Shown piece by piece: positions 33,931-41,068 of a stretch of 64,000 nt of DNA. The notes under the pieces were generated by a model. It was not told the DNA's origin. It ran no database searches and saw nothing but the letters and a program-made list of their open reading frames with translations. The DNA is from Micromonospora zingiberis (GTDB taxonomy: Bacteria; Actinomycetota; Actinomycetes; Mycobacteriales; Micromonosporaceae), in contig NZ_SJJR01000004.1 in the NCBI RefSeq assembly GCF_004331455.1, positions 186,001-250,000 of the forward strand, read 5' to 3'. The first letter of the stretch is position 1. Every line of letters begins with the position of its first letter. The translations under genes and the position numbers were made by a program.

Positions 33931-34547
33931 GCGAACCGCGCCGGGTCGCCCGCGCCGATGCGGACGATCTCCGGCTCGCCGTCGGAGAAGTCGACCACGG
34001 TGGTCGGTTCGGTGCCGCAGTCACCCGCGTCGACCACCGCGTCCACGGCGTGATCGAGCCGTTCCTTGATCTCCCAGCCCTGGGTCAGCGGCTCGTCGTC
34101 GCCGGGCAGCAGCAGCGTGCTCGACAGCAGCGGCTCACCCAGCTCGTCGAGCAGGGCCTGGGTGACCGGATGCGCGGGGATGCGTACGCCCACGGTGCGC
34201 TTGCGGGGGTGCAGCAGCCGGCGCGGCACCTCCCGGGTGGCCGGGAGGATGAAGGTGTAGCTGCCCGGGGTGGCCGCCTTCACCGCGCGGAAGACCGCGT
34301 TGTCGAGCTGCACGAACTGGCCGAGTTGGGCGAAGTCGCGGCACACCAGGGTGAAGTGGTGGCCGCTGTCGAGCTGCCGGATCTCGCGGATGCGGTCCAT
34401 GCCGTCCTTGTTGCCGAGCTGGCTGCCCAGGGCGAAGCACGAGTCCGTCGGGTAGGCGATCAGCCCGTCCCGGCGCAGGAGGTCGACGACCTGCCCGATG
34501 GTGCGCGGCTGCGGGTTGTCCGGGTGCACGTCGAAGTACCTGGCCAT
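33927..34547 (-). CDS. Sua5/YciO/YrdC-family protein (YciO type)
   Basis: A 206-residue protein of the YrdC fold. The N-terminal part, DVHPDNPQPRTIGQVVDLL and LIAYPTDSCFALGSQLGNK, is the YciO form of the conserved motif that in YrdC/Sua5 binds threonine, bicarbonate and ATP during tRNA t6A synthesis. RIREIRQLDSGHHFTLVCRD and LHPRKRTVGVRIPAHP follow in the right order. YciO proteins bind RNA but their reaction is less certain than that of Sua5, and no tRNA-modification gene is adjacent. I chose the ATG at 34545-34547; the longer reading has no conserved sequence. Confidence 0.9.
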   Translation of the reverse strand: MARYFDVHPDNPQPRTIGQVVDLLRRDGLIAYPTDSCFALGSQLGNKDGMDRIREIRQLDSGHHFTLVCRDFAQLGQFVQLDNAVFRAVKAATPGSYTFILPATREVPRRLLHPRKRTVGVRIPAHPVTQALLDELGEPLLSSTLLLPGDDEPLTQGWEIKERLDHAVDAVVDAGDCGTEPTTVVDFSDGEPEIVRIGAGDPARFA

Positions 34548-34632
34548 GGGCGGAAGCTTAGATCGCGTACGCGGCTGTCGCCTTGCCGACAGTGCCGCAC
34601 GTCCGTAAAGGTCGACGCTCATCGTTGTCTGT

Positions 34633-35019
34633 ATGGGCGTGCGTGGCTACCCAGACCTGCTCCGGTACCCCGTGATGCCGACCCCGGTACGGGTCACCGT
34701 GCTCGTCTTCGGCTTGCTGTCGCTGCTGTTCGCCCTGGCGACCGGGCACCGGCTGCTGACCGAGGGCGGCTCGCTGGGGGCCGCGGTCTTCTTCGCCGTG
34801 CTGGCCGTCGGGTGTCTGCTGGTGGCCGCCAGCCTGATCACCCGCCGCCCGTGGGCACCCTATCCGGCGTACGCCCTGGCGGGCCTGCTGGCCGCCGCCT
34901 CGCTCGGCCTCTTCGGCGCCATCACCTGCGTCGGGCTGGGCCTGCTGGCCTGGGTGCTCTGGGCGCTGAACACCCGAGCCTCCCGCGACTGGTTCGGCGG
35001 CCGGCGTCGGCTGCGCTGA
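34633..35019 (+). CDS. Small integral membrane protein, function unknown
   Basis: A 128-residue protein with four hydrophobic segments (VRVTVLVFGLLSLLFALATG, LGAAVFFAVLAVGCLLVAA, YPAYALAGLLAAASLGLFGA and a final LGLLAWVLWAL) and a basic tail, ASRDWFGGRRRLR. It looks like one of the many short four-helix membrane proteins of actinomycetes without assigned role. No convincing ribosome site precedes the ATG; translation from a very short leader or an internal start cannot be excluded. The species-typical repeat lies 18 bases after its stop codon. Confidence 0.7.
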   Translation: MGVRGYPDLLRYPVMPTPVRVTVLVFGLLSLLFALATGHRLLTEGGSLGAAVFFAVLAVGCLLVAASLITRRPWAPYPAYALAGLLAAASLGLFGAITCVGLGLLAWVLWALNTRASRDWFGGRRRLR

Positions 35020-35037
35020 GCCCAAGCCCTCACTCGG

Positions 35038-35083
35038 GTTAAAAAGGGGCCCCTATACCGCGCCCGGCGTTAACTAGGGGCCC
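35038..35083. repeat. Paired GTTAANNAGGGGCCC intergenic repeat (Micromonospora-like)
   Basis: GTTAAAAAGGGGCCC (35038-35052) and GTTAACTAGGGGCCC (35069-35083) are 31 bases apart start to start. Each contains the palindrome GGGCCC, and the first is embedded in AAGGGGCCCCT. The pair lies between convergent genes. I associate the motif with dispersed repeats in Micromonospora genomes, from memory. It could fold as a terminator. Confidence 0.75.
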
Positions 35084-35097
35084 TTCCTTGCTCGGGG

Positions 35098-35379
35098 TCA
35101 GGCGGCTGGGGTCGGGTTCTCGTCCTCGCTGTCCGGGTCGGCGGCCTCCTCGGCGGGCGGGTCGGCCTTCGGGTTGACCCAGGAGAACTCGATCTCGATC
35201 GAGAACTCGTCCTTGCCCTCCTGCTCGATCTCCAGCTCGCAGTGCACCTGGTCGGCGACGGCGATGGTGCCCGCCGCACCGTAGAAGACCTGGCCGGTCT
35301 CCAACTGGCTGGCCACCTGACGCAGCCAGGCGGCCAGATCCGCCCGCGACACGGTCCGCTCGTCCTCGTAGATATCCAT
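35098..35379 (-). CDS. Amphi-Trp domain protein
   Basis: A 93-residue protein consisting of one amphi-Trp domain. It begins DIYEDERTVSRADLAAWLRQ, continues TGQVFYGAAGTIAVADQVHC and reaches the domain's end, SIEIEFSWVNP, with the conserved Trp. An acidic tail (EEAADPDSEDENP) follows. These small domains are common in actinobacteria and archaea; their function is unknown. I placed the start at the ATG at 35377-35379, which begins the domain exactly. It lies just downstream, on the same strand, of the DUF1275 gene. Confidence 0.85.
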   Translation of the reverse strand: MDIYEDERTVSRADLAAWLRQVASQLETGQVFYGAAGTIAVADQVHCELEIEQEGKDEFSIEIEFSWVNPKADPPAEEAADPDSEDENPTPAA

Positions 35380-35444
35380 GCCGTCATGCTGACATTCGCC
35401 GCGCGGGTGGCGTCCACAGGGTTGCCGACCGGAGCGGGGGAGAG

Positions 35445-36128
35445 TCAGGACCGTGCGCCCGCCGTCACCTCGCGCCGCCGCACCACCGCGATCATCGCCG
35501 TGCCGGCGGCCATCACCACACCGGCCATCAGCAGCGCCAGCGCGCCACTGACCCGCAGGGTGAGAATCGCGGCGGCCAACGCGCCCAGTCCCATCGCGAC
35601 GATCGCCGCGAACCGGCGCAGCCACGCCGCCCCGGCGCCGCCGGCCACCCGGCTGTCGGTGGAGAGGTTCACCATCGTCATGGTCACCACCACTGTGGAG
35701 AGATCCCGGATGCCGATGTGCTTGACCGCCGCGGCCTGCGCGCCGAGCACCAGGGCGAGCAGCCCGGTGGTGACCAGCATCGCGATCGCGCCCGGTGCGC
35801 CGGTGCCGAGCCAGATCCCGGCCAGCAGCAGCGTCAGCACGCTCCCGGTGACCAGGACGGCCAGCCCGGACCGGGGCAGCTTCGCCGGGTCCGACGCGTG
35901 GCGGGTCAGTCGGGCGGCCAGCACCGCGCCGAGCATGAAGGCCAGCAGCGCCACCAGGTTGTTCAGGACCGGCAGGCCGGAGACGCCGGCCAGGCCGAAG
36001 CCGATGAACAGGACATTTCCCGTCATGTTGCCGGTGAATACCCGGTCCAGGGCGAGGTAGCTGACGCCGTCGATCGCCCCCGTCGCCACGGTCAGCACCA
36101 GCAGTGGCACCTCGTACGTCTTGGTCAT
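35445..36128 (-). CDS. DUF1275/YoaK-family membrane protein
   Basis: A 227-residue polytopic protein with six hydrophobic helices. The family signature VATGAIDGVSYLALDRVFTGNMTGNVLF is intact, followed by GAVLAARLTR and LGAQAAAVKHIGIRDLSTVVVT in the second half. YoaK-type proteins are widespread membrane proteins with no proven cargo. The ATG at 36126-36128 is preceded on the coding strand by GGAAGGG, slightly close to the start. It is followed by the amphi-Trp gene after 65 bases and separated from the upstream DctA gene by a strong hairpin, so it has its own promoter. Confidence 0.88.
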   Translation of the reverse strand: MTKTYEVPLLVLTVATGAIDGVSYLALDRVFTGNMTGNVLFIGFGLAGVSGLPVLNNLVALLAFMLGAVLAARLTRHASDPAKLPRSGLAVLVTGSVLTLLLAGIWLGTGAPGAIAMLVTTGLLALVLGAQAAAVKHIGIRDLSTVVVTMTMVNLSTDSRVAGGAGAAWLRRFAAIVAMGLGALAAAILTLRVSGALALLMAGVVMAAGTAMIAVVRRREVTAGARS

Positions 36129-36215
36129 GACCCTTCCGAACCGGCCGTGAGCTGGGCGATCATCCCGCGAGAGTCTACGCAGCGGCGCCCGGCGGGACCC
36201 CGCGAACCGCACCGG

Positions 36216-36256
36216 ACGTACGGCCCGGCGGACCACACCCCCGCCGGGCCGTACGT
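36216..36256. terminator. Strong hairpin terminator after dctA
   Basis: A perfect 16-bp stem, ACGTACGGCCCGGCGG with CCGCCGGGCCGTACGT, loop of nine bases (ACCACACCC). It starts eleven bases beyond the stop of the leftward dctA gene. Confidence 0.9.
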
Positions 36257-36266
36257 CGCCGAGGCC

Positions 36267-37730
36267 CTACCGGACCGTCGCCGGTTCTCGATCCGTCGCC
36301 TCGCTCGGCGTCGTGACCGGCACCCCGGTTTCCGGCGCCTCGGTGTCGCGGGGCGCCTCGGTGTCGCGGGCCAGGTCCTCGCGCAGCAGCGCCTCGGTGT
36401 CCACGCTCGTCGGGTTCGCCAGCACGTAGGCCAGGCGTTCCCGGTCCAACTCGCCGGTCCACCGGGCGATGACCAGGGTGCCGATGCCGTTGCCGGTCAG
36501 GTTCGTCAGCGCCCGTCCCTCGGACATGAACCGGTCGATCCCGACGATCAACGCCAGGCCCACCATCGGAATGATGTGGTCGAAGGCCGCGATCGAGGCG
36601 GCCAGCGTCACCAGTCCGGCGCCGGAGACGCCCGCGGCTCCGTTGGACGAGACGAGCATGAACAGCAGCAGGGCGATCTGGGTGCCCAGCGGCACGTTGA
36701 TGTCGAAGGCCTGGGCGATGAAGATCGCGCCCATCGTCATGTAGATCGCGGTGCCGTCGAGGTTGAAGGAGTAGCCGGTCGGGATGGTCAGGCCCACGAC
36801 GTGCTTGGGCGTACCCGCCGCCTCCATCTTGACCATCATCCGGGGCAGCACCGTCTCCGACGAGGAGGTGCCGAGCACGATCAGCAACTCGTCCTTGATG
36901 TAGCGCAGGTACTGGAAGATCTTGAACCCGGCGAGCCGGCAGATCGGGCCGAGGAACAGCAGGATGAACACCAGGCAGGTCAGCCAGAACGCGCCCATGA
37001 AGGCGGCCAGGCTGCCGAGGATCTTGCTGCCGTGCTCGCCGATCGTGAAGGCGATGCCGCCGAAGGCGCCCACCGGGGCGACCCACATGACCAGCTTGAT
37101 GACTCCGAACATGGTCTTGGCCACCGTGTCGAGGGCGGCCACCGCGCGTCGGCCCCGTTGACCGAGCATGGTCAGCGCGACACCGACCAGGATCGCCAGC
37201 AGCAGCACCTGGAGCAGTTGCCCGTCCACGAACGCGGACATGAACGAGGTCGGCACCAGCCCCAGGATGAAGTCCTGGATGCCGCTGCCGGCGGCGGCGT
37301 TCGCGTTGGCGATGGTGTCGTCGGCGGCGGAGCCGTCGAAGCTGTTCAGGTCGTACCCGAGCCCCTTGCCGGGCTGGAGCAGGTTGATGGTGAGCAACCC
37401 GAGGCCGAGCGCCACGACCGTGGTCAGGTTGAAGTAGACCACCGTACGCAGGGCCAGCCCACCGACCTTGGCGAGGTTGCCCAGGCCGGCGATCCCGACG
37501 ACGACGGTGGCGAAGATGGTCGGCGCGATGACCACCTTGACGAGGTTGATGAACAGCGTCGCCAGCCAGCGCAGCTGCGCGCCCACCTCGGGCAGGGTGA
37601 TGCCCACGACGATGCCGAGGCCGATGCCGACCAGCACCCAGAAGTACAGGTGCTGCCAGAGCCGTTTACGCCGGGTGGGCGCCGGTGCGGTGGGCGGCGC
37701 GGGCAGTTCGGGGGTGGTGGTGTTGGGCAT
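36267..37730 (-). CDS. dctA: C4-dicarboxylate:cation symporter (DctA type)
   Basis: A 487-residue transporter of the dicarboxylate/amino acid:cation symporter (SDF) family. Core motifs are all present: FINLVKVVIAPTIFATVVVG, the serine-rich hairpin LGTSSSETVLPRMM, the NxDGT cation site FNLDGTAIYMTM and GAAGVSGAGLVTLAASIAA, in the order of DctA and GltP proteins. DctA-type members take up succinate, fumarate and malate. The C-terminus carries an unusual 60-residue polar tail with repeated DTEAP. GAGGGACAGA precedes the ATG. It is divergent from the TAXI lipoprotein gene and close to a two-component system; together they suggest regulated organic-acid uptake. Confidence 0.88.
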   Translation of the reverse strand: MPNTTTPELPAPPTAPAPTRRKRLWQHLYFWVLVGIGLGIVVGITLPEVGAQLRWLATLFINLVKVVIAPTIFATVVVGIAGLGNLAKVGGLALRTVVYFNLTTVVALGLGLLTINLLQPGKGLGYDLNSFDGSAADDTIANANAAAGSGIQDFILGLVPTSFMSAFVDGQLLQVLLLAILVGVALTMLGQRGRRAVAALDTVAKTMFGVIKLVMWVAPVGAFGGIAFTIGEHGSKILGSLAAFMGAFWLTCLVFILLFLGPICRLAGFKIFQYLRYIKDELLIVLGTSSSETVLPRMMVKMEAAGTPKHVVGLTIPTGYSFNLDGTAIYMTMGAIFIAQAFDINVPLGTQIALLLFMLVSSNGAAGVSGAGLVTLAASIAAFDHIIPMVGLALIVGIDRFMSEGRALTNLTGNGIGTLVIARWTGELDRERLAYVLANPTSVDTEALLREDLARDTEAPRDTEAPETGVPVTTPSEATDREPATVR

Positions 37731-37818
37731 TCTGTCCCTCCTTGGGCCGTGAGGTGAGTCACGGTGGGAGACAGCCTGGCGGCGGGTGACCGCCGTCACC
37801 CATCACGCCGGTGATTTC

Positions 37819-37871
37819 TTGACGTTGCCTTGGCATTGCCTGACGTTTCGTCAACGCTTCCTGGCGTTGCG
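37819..37871. promoter_or_regulatory. Five helically phased direct repeats between dctA and the TAXI gene
   Basis: Successive units TTGACGTTGCC, TTGGCATTGCC, TGACGTTTCG, TCAACGCTTCC and TGGCGTTGCG run head to tail with a 10-11 base period, giving the consensus TKRCGTTGCC. Such phasing places each unit on the same helix face, as OmpR-family regulators prefer. The regulator encoded at 40246-40938 is the natural candidate. Confidence 0.65.
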
Positions 37872-37900
37872 TGTGGGTTTCCCCGCGCCGGCCGGGCCGG

Positions 37901-37906
37901 TATATT
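37901..37906 (+). promoter_or_regulatory. TATATT -10 element of the TAXI gene, probable leaderless transcript
   Basis: TATATT stands out in GC-rich sequence and ends eight bases before the ATG at 37915. Transcription starting six or seven bases downstream would give an mRNA with almost no leader, and no Shine-Dalgarno site is present. No clear -35 hexamer is visible; the phased repeats end 30 bases upstream. Confidence 0.55.
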
Positions 37907-37914
37907 CGCCGGCC

Positions 37915-38871
37915 ATGGCCGCGCCAGCTTCCCTGCCGACGTCGGCGTTCGCCCTGCCCGCGCCCACTCGGCGGGCGGTGCTCGGCGCGGGGCTGGGGGC
38001 GCTGGTGGCGCTGACCGGATGCACCGGCCGGGTGCCCCGGGCGCCGGAACCGTTGCGGCTGGCGACCGGGCCCCCCGGCGCGGTCTACCGCGAGATCGGG
38101 CAGGCGTACGCCGACATCCTCCGGCGCGCCTGGCCCGCCCGTACCGTCGAGGTGCTGCACACGGCGGCGGCCGTCGAGAACGCCCGGCTGATCGACGGCA
38201 GGGACGCCGAGCTGGCCTTCGTCAACTGCGACGTGGCCGTCGAACACCCCGAGATCCGGGCCCTGAGCCGGGTTTTCGACTCGGTCGTGCACGTGGTGGT
38301 GCCGGCGGACTCCTCGATCCACTCGGCGACGGACCTGCACGGTCGGGCCGTCGCGGGCGGTCTGGCGGAGTCCGGCACCCGGTTCGTCGTCACCCGGCTC
38401 GCCGAACTGCTCGGGCTCCGCCTGGACTTCCACGCGCTGTCCCAGGCCGACTCGGTGGCGGCCCTGCGCGCCGGGCGGGTCGACGCCGTGGTGAGCCTGA
38501 CCGGGATGCCGACGCCGGCGGTGTCGCAACTGGCGGCCGGTGGCGACGTGCGGTTGCTGGACCTGACCGACGAGGTCGCCACCATGGCCGCCGAGCACCC
38601 ACTCGACTACTTCCCGGTCACCATCCCGGCGACGATGTATCCACCGATGGCCTCGGTGGTCACCCTCGCCGTGCCGACCCTGCTCGTCGCCCACGCCTCG
38701 ATGGCGGCCGACCTGGCGCGGTACCTGACCGGCCTGCTGTTCGACCACGCCGAAGAGCTGTCCGGGGTACGCCCCGAGGCGAGCCAGATCAACCCGCGGA
38801 CGGGTGCCGCCACCGCGCCGGTGGCCCTGCACCCGGGTGCCCGGGACTGGTTCCGCGCCGCCAAGCCGTGA
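37915..38871 (+). CDS. TAXI-family TRAP-type solute-binding lipoprotein
   Basis: A 318-residue lipoprotein. The signal region RRAVLGAGLGALVALTGC ends in a lipobox with Cys36. The mature part is a TAXI solute-binding protein: RLATGPPGAVYREIGQAYAD at the start, then AAVENARLIDGRDAELAFVN and VNCDVAVEHP, and YFPVTIPATMYPPM near the hinge. Most such proteins feed TRAP permeases, yet no TRAP membrane subunits are here. Its place between dctA and a two-component system suggests that it binds a dicarboxylate or glutamate for transport or sensing. Its stop is ten bases from that of the convergent sensor kinase. Confidence 0.88.
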   Translation: MAAPASLPTSAFALPAPTRRAVLGAGLGALVALTGCTGRVPRAPEPLRLATGPPGAVYREIGQAYADILRRAWPARTVEVLHTAAAVENARLIDGRDAELAFVNCDVAVEHPEIRALSRVFDSVVHVVVPADSSIHSATDLHGRAVAGGLAESGTRFVVTRLAELLGLRLDFHALSQADSVAALRAGRVDAVVSLTGMPTPAVSQLAAGGDVRLLDLTDEVATMAAEHPLDYFPVTIPATMYPPMASVVTLAVPTLLVAHASMAADLARYLTGLLFDHAEELSGVRPEASQINPRTGAATAPVALHPGARDWFRAAKP

Positions 38872-38881
38872 CCACCCACGG

Positions 38882-40246
38882 TCAGGAGTCCGCCAGCGGC
38901 AGGTCGAGTACCACGGTGAGCCCTCCGCCGGGCGTTTCGCGAAGCGTCAGCCGACCGCCGACATCCGTGACGACCTGCGCCACGATGTTCAGGCCCAGCC
39001 CGGTGCCGGGCAGGTTCTGGACCCGGGGGGAGCGCCAGAAGCGACCGGTGGCGAGCTGATGTTCCTCGCCGCTCAGGCCGACACCGTCGTCGGCGACGGT
39101 CAGCGTGTAACGCCCGGCCTCGGACACCCGCCCGCGCAGTTCGATCCGCTGCGGAGCGGCCAACCGCAGCGCGTTGCCGAGCAGTTCGCCGAGCACCATC
39201 GCGAGGCCGCCGGACGGCTCGATCACCTCGGCGTCCGCGACGTCGACCACCAGGGTGACGTCGCGTTCGGCGCACTCGACGCGCCACCGTTGCGCCCGGC
39301 GTTCGAGCAACTGCGCGACGGACGACGCCCGTACCGGGGCGGCCTGGAGGCTGCTCGCCGTCAGCAGCCCGCCGACCAACGCCGACATCCGGTCCATGTC
39401 GGCGAGCGCGTCGCGGTAGGCCAGTTCCGCCTCGGCGCCGCCGTCCAGGTACGGCCGCAGGTTCTCCACCGCGATCCGGGCCGAGGCGAGCGGGTTACGC
39501 AACTGGTGGGAGGCGTCGGTGACGAACTGCTGCTGGCGTTCCAGGGTGGTGGCGACGGTGTCGACCATCCGGTTGAAGGTCTGGCTCAGCCCGCGCAACT
39601 CGGGCGGCCCGGCGTCGGCGACCGCCCGTGACCGCAGGTCGCCGCGGGCCACCGCGTCGGCGGAATGGGCCAGGTGCGCGACGGGTCTGAGCAGCCAGCG
39701 CGACATCGGCCAGAGCAGGTAGAGCGCGACCGCCATGAACGCGGTCAGCGCGGCGGCGAGGATGCCCCAGTCCCGCCAGGTCGCCGTGCGTACGGCGCCG
39801 GTCGGTACCTCCATGACGATGGCGGCGATCACCTGCGAGTCGCGGCCCGCCGGTGCGGCCAGCGTGATGGTGTCCGGACCCCAGGGCCACACCGTCGCCC
39901 CGAAACTGGTCGTCTGCCCGGACAGCACTCCGTCGAGCAGCCGGTCGCCCTGCGCCGTCGGTGGTGTCCCGTCGGCGGAGTAGAGCAGCGTCCGTTCCCG
40001 GTCGAGCAGCCACAGCGGGGTGTCGAACAGTTCGGCGTAGTGGTCGAACTCGGCGCCGAGCCGACGCATGTCACCGTCGGCGAGTTCGTCGAGCGCGGCT
40101 GCGGAGAACCGCGCCGCGTCGTTGGTCCGATCGTTGACCAGGTGCGCCGTACGCCGGCCGGCGATGGCCGACGCGGCCGGCACGCTGATCGCGAGGAACA
40201 GCACGGCGAGCAGCGGCATCGAGATCAGCAGCAGGCGTCGACGCAT
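38882..40246 (-). CDS. Two-component sensor histidine kinase
   Basis: A 454-residue kinase of the usual OmpR-partner type. Two transmembrane helices (about 5-29 and 159-181) flank an extracytoplasmic sensor domain of roughly 130 residues. A HAMP segment (RPVAHLAHSADAVARGDL) follows. The phosphorylated His247 is in TDASHQLRNPLAS, and the ATPase part shows GELLGNALRLA (N-box), VADDGVGL (G1) and GTGLGLNIVAQVV (G2). The ATG overlaps the stop of the upstream regulator gene (ATGA). The sensor domain lacks an obvious PAS fold, and may receive its signal from the TAXI lipoprotein encoded next door. Confidence 0.92.
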   Translation of the reverse strand: MRRRLLLISMPLLAVLFLAISVPAASAIAGRRTAHLVNDRTNDAARFSAAALDELADGDMRRLGAEFDHYAELFDTPLWLLDRERTLLYSADGTPPTAQGDRLLDGVLSGQTTSFGATVWPWGPDTITLAAPAGRDSQVIAAIVMEVPTGAVRTATWRDWGILAAALTAFMAVALYLLWPMSRWLLRPVAHLAHSADAVARGDLRSRAVADAGPPELRGLSQTFNRMVDTVATTLERQQQFVTDASHQLRNPLASARIAVENLRPYLDGGAEAELAYRDALADMDRMSALVGGLLTASSLQAAPVRASSVAQLLERRAQRWRVECAERDVTLVVDVADAEVIEPSGGLAMVLGELLGNALRLAAPQRIELRGRVSEAGRYTLTVADDGVGLSGEEHQLATGRFWRSPRVQNLPGTGLGLNIVAQVVTDVGGRLTLRETPGGGLTVVLDLPLADS

Positions 40247-40938
40247 CAGCCGGCCTCGTCGAAGCGGTACCCCACGCCCCGCACGGTGGCCACCCGAGCG
40301 AGTTCGCCGAGCTTGGCGCGCAACGCCGCCATGTGGGTGTCGAGCGTACGGGAGTTCAGCGGCGACACCGATCCCCACACCTGGTCGAGCAGGTGTTCGC
40401 GGGTGACCACCGAATCCCTCTGCTCGGCCAGGATGACCAGAATCTGGCACTCCTTGGCGGTCAACGCGATGTCGACCGTCTCGTCGTGTTCGTGGCGTAC
40501 CCGCCGCCCCACCGGATCGATGACCAGGGCACCGGCGTGCAGGTCGGGCAGCCCACCGGGGGGCAGGACCCGGCGCAGCTGCCGGGTCCGGCGGGCGACG
40601 GCCTCGATCCGGGCCATCAGTTCGGCCAGGCTGAACGGCTTGACCACGTAGTCGTCCGCGCCGGCCCGCAGCCCGATCACCCGGTCCCGTTCCTCGCCGC
40701 GCGCGGTCACGATCAGGATCGCGGTGCTCGGGTGCTGCCGGAGCCGGCGGACCACCTCGGCGCCGTGGCCGTCGGGCAGCGTCATGTCGACAAGCGCGAT
40801 CTCCGGCACCTGCTCGTCGATCCGCTCCATCGCCTCGACCACCCCGGCGGCCCGGGCCACCTTGTAGCCCTCGCGGGTCAACGCCCTGCTCAGACCGCGC
40901 GCGACACCGTCGTCGTCCTCGCACACCAGCACCCGCAT
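40246..40938 (-). CDS. OmpR-family response regulator
   Basis: A 230-residue regulator. The receiver has the acidic pocket CEDDD, the phosphorylation site Asp51 in LVDMTLPDGHG, a conserved Thr in IVTARGEE and Lys100 in VVKPFS. The C-terminal winged helix ends with TLDTHMAALRAKLGE and VATVRGVGYRF, the OmpR pattern. The ATG at 40936-40938 is preferred; a GTG nine bases upstream is possible. With the overlapping kinase gene it forms a two-gene operon. The phased repeats between dctA and the TAXI gene are the most likely target, inferred from position and spacing. Confidence 0.92.
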   Translation of the reverse strand: MRVLVCEDDDGVARGLSRALTREGYKVARAAGVVEAMERIDEQVPEIALVDMTLPDGHGAEVVRRLRQHPSTAILIVTARGEERDRVIGLRAGADDYVVKPFSLAELMARIEAVARRTRQLRRVLPPGGLPDLHAGALVIDPVGRRVRHEHDETVDIALTAKECQILVILAEQRDSVVTREHLLDQVWGSVSPLNSRTLDTHMAALRAKLGELARVATVRGVGYRFDEAG

Positions 40939-41068
40939 CCGGCTCACGATAGTCGCAGGTCGCGCCCGGCTGCGGTGGGCCGGACCGGCGAACCCGCAGG
41001 CCAACCAGCATCCGGCGACCCGTCGCCGCCGGACCGAGCGGCCCGCCGCCGCTGGCGGTGCGGACCGG

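Noticed and set aside
33927..34547. Sua5/TsaC for tRNA t6A synthesis
   Set aside because: Sequence details (YPTDSCFALGSQL, RKRTVGVRIPAHP) fit the YciO branch, whose role in t6A is doubtful.
35718..37757. A 679-codon plus-strand frame opposite DUF1275 and dctA
   Set aside because: Low-complexity Gln/His/Arg/Gly translation opposite two clear membrane-protein genes; it also reads through the strong dctA terminator.
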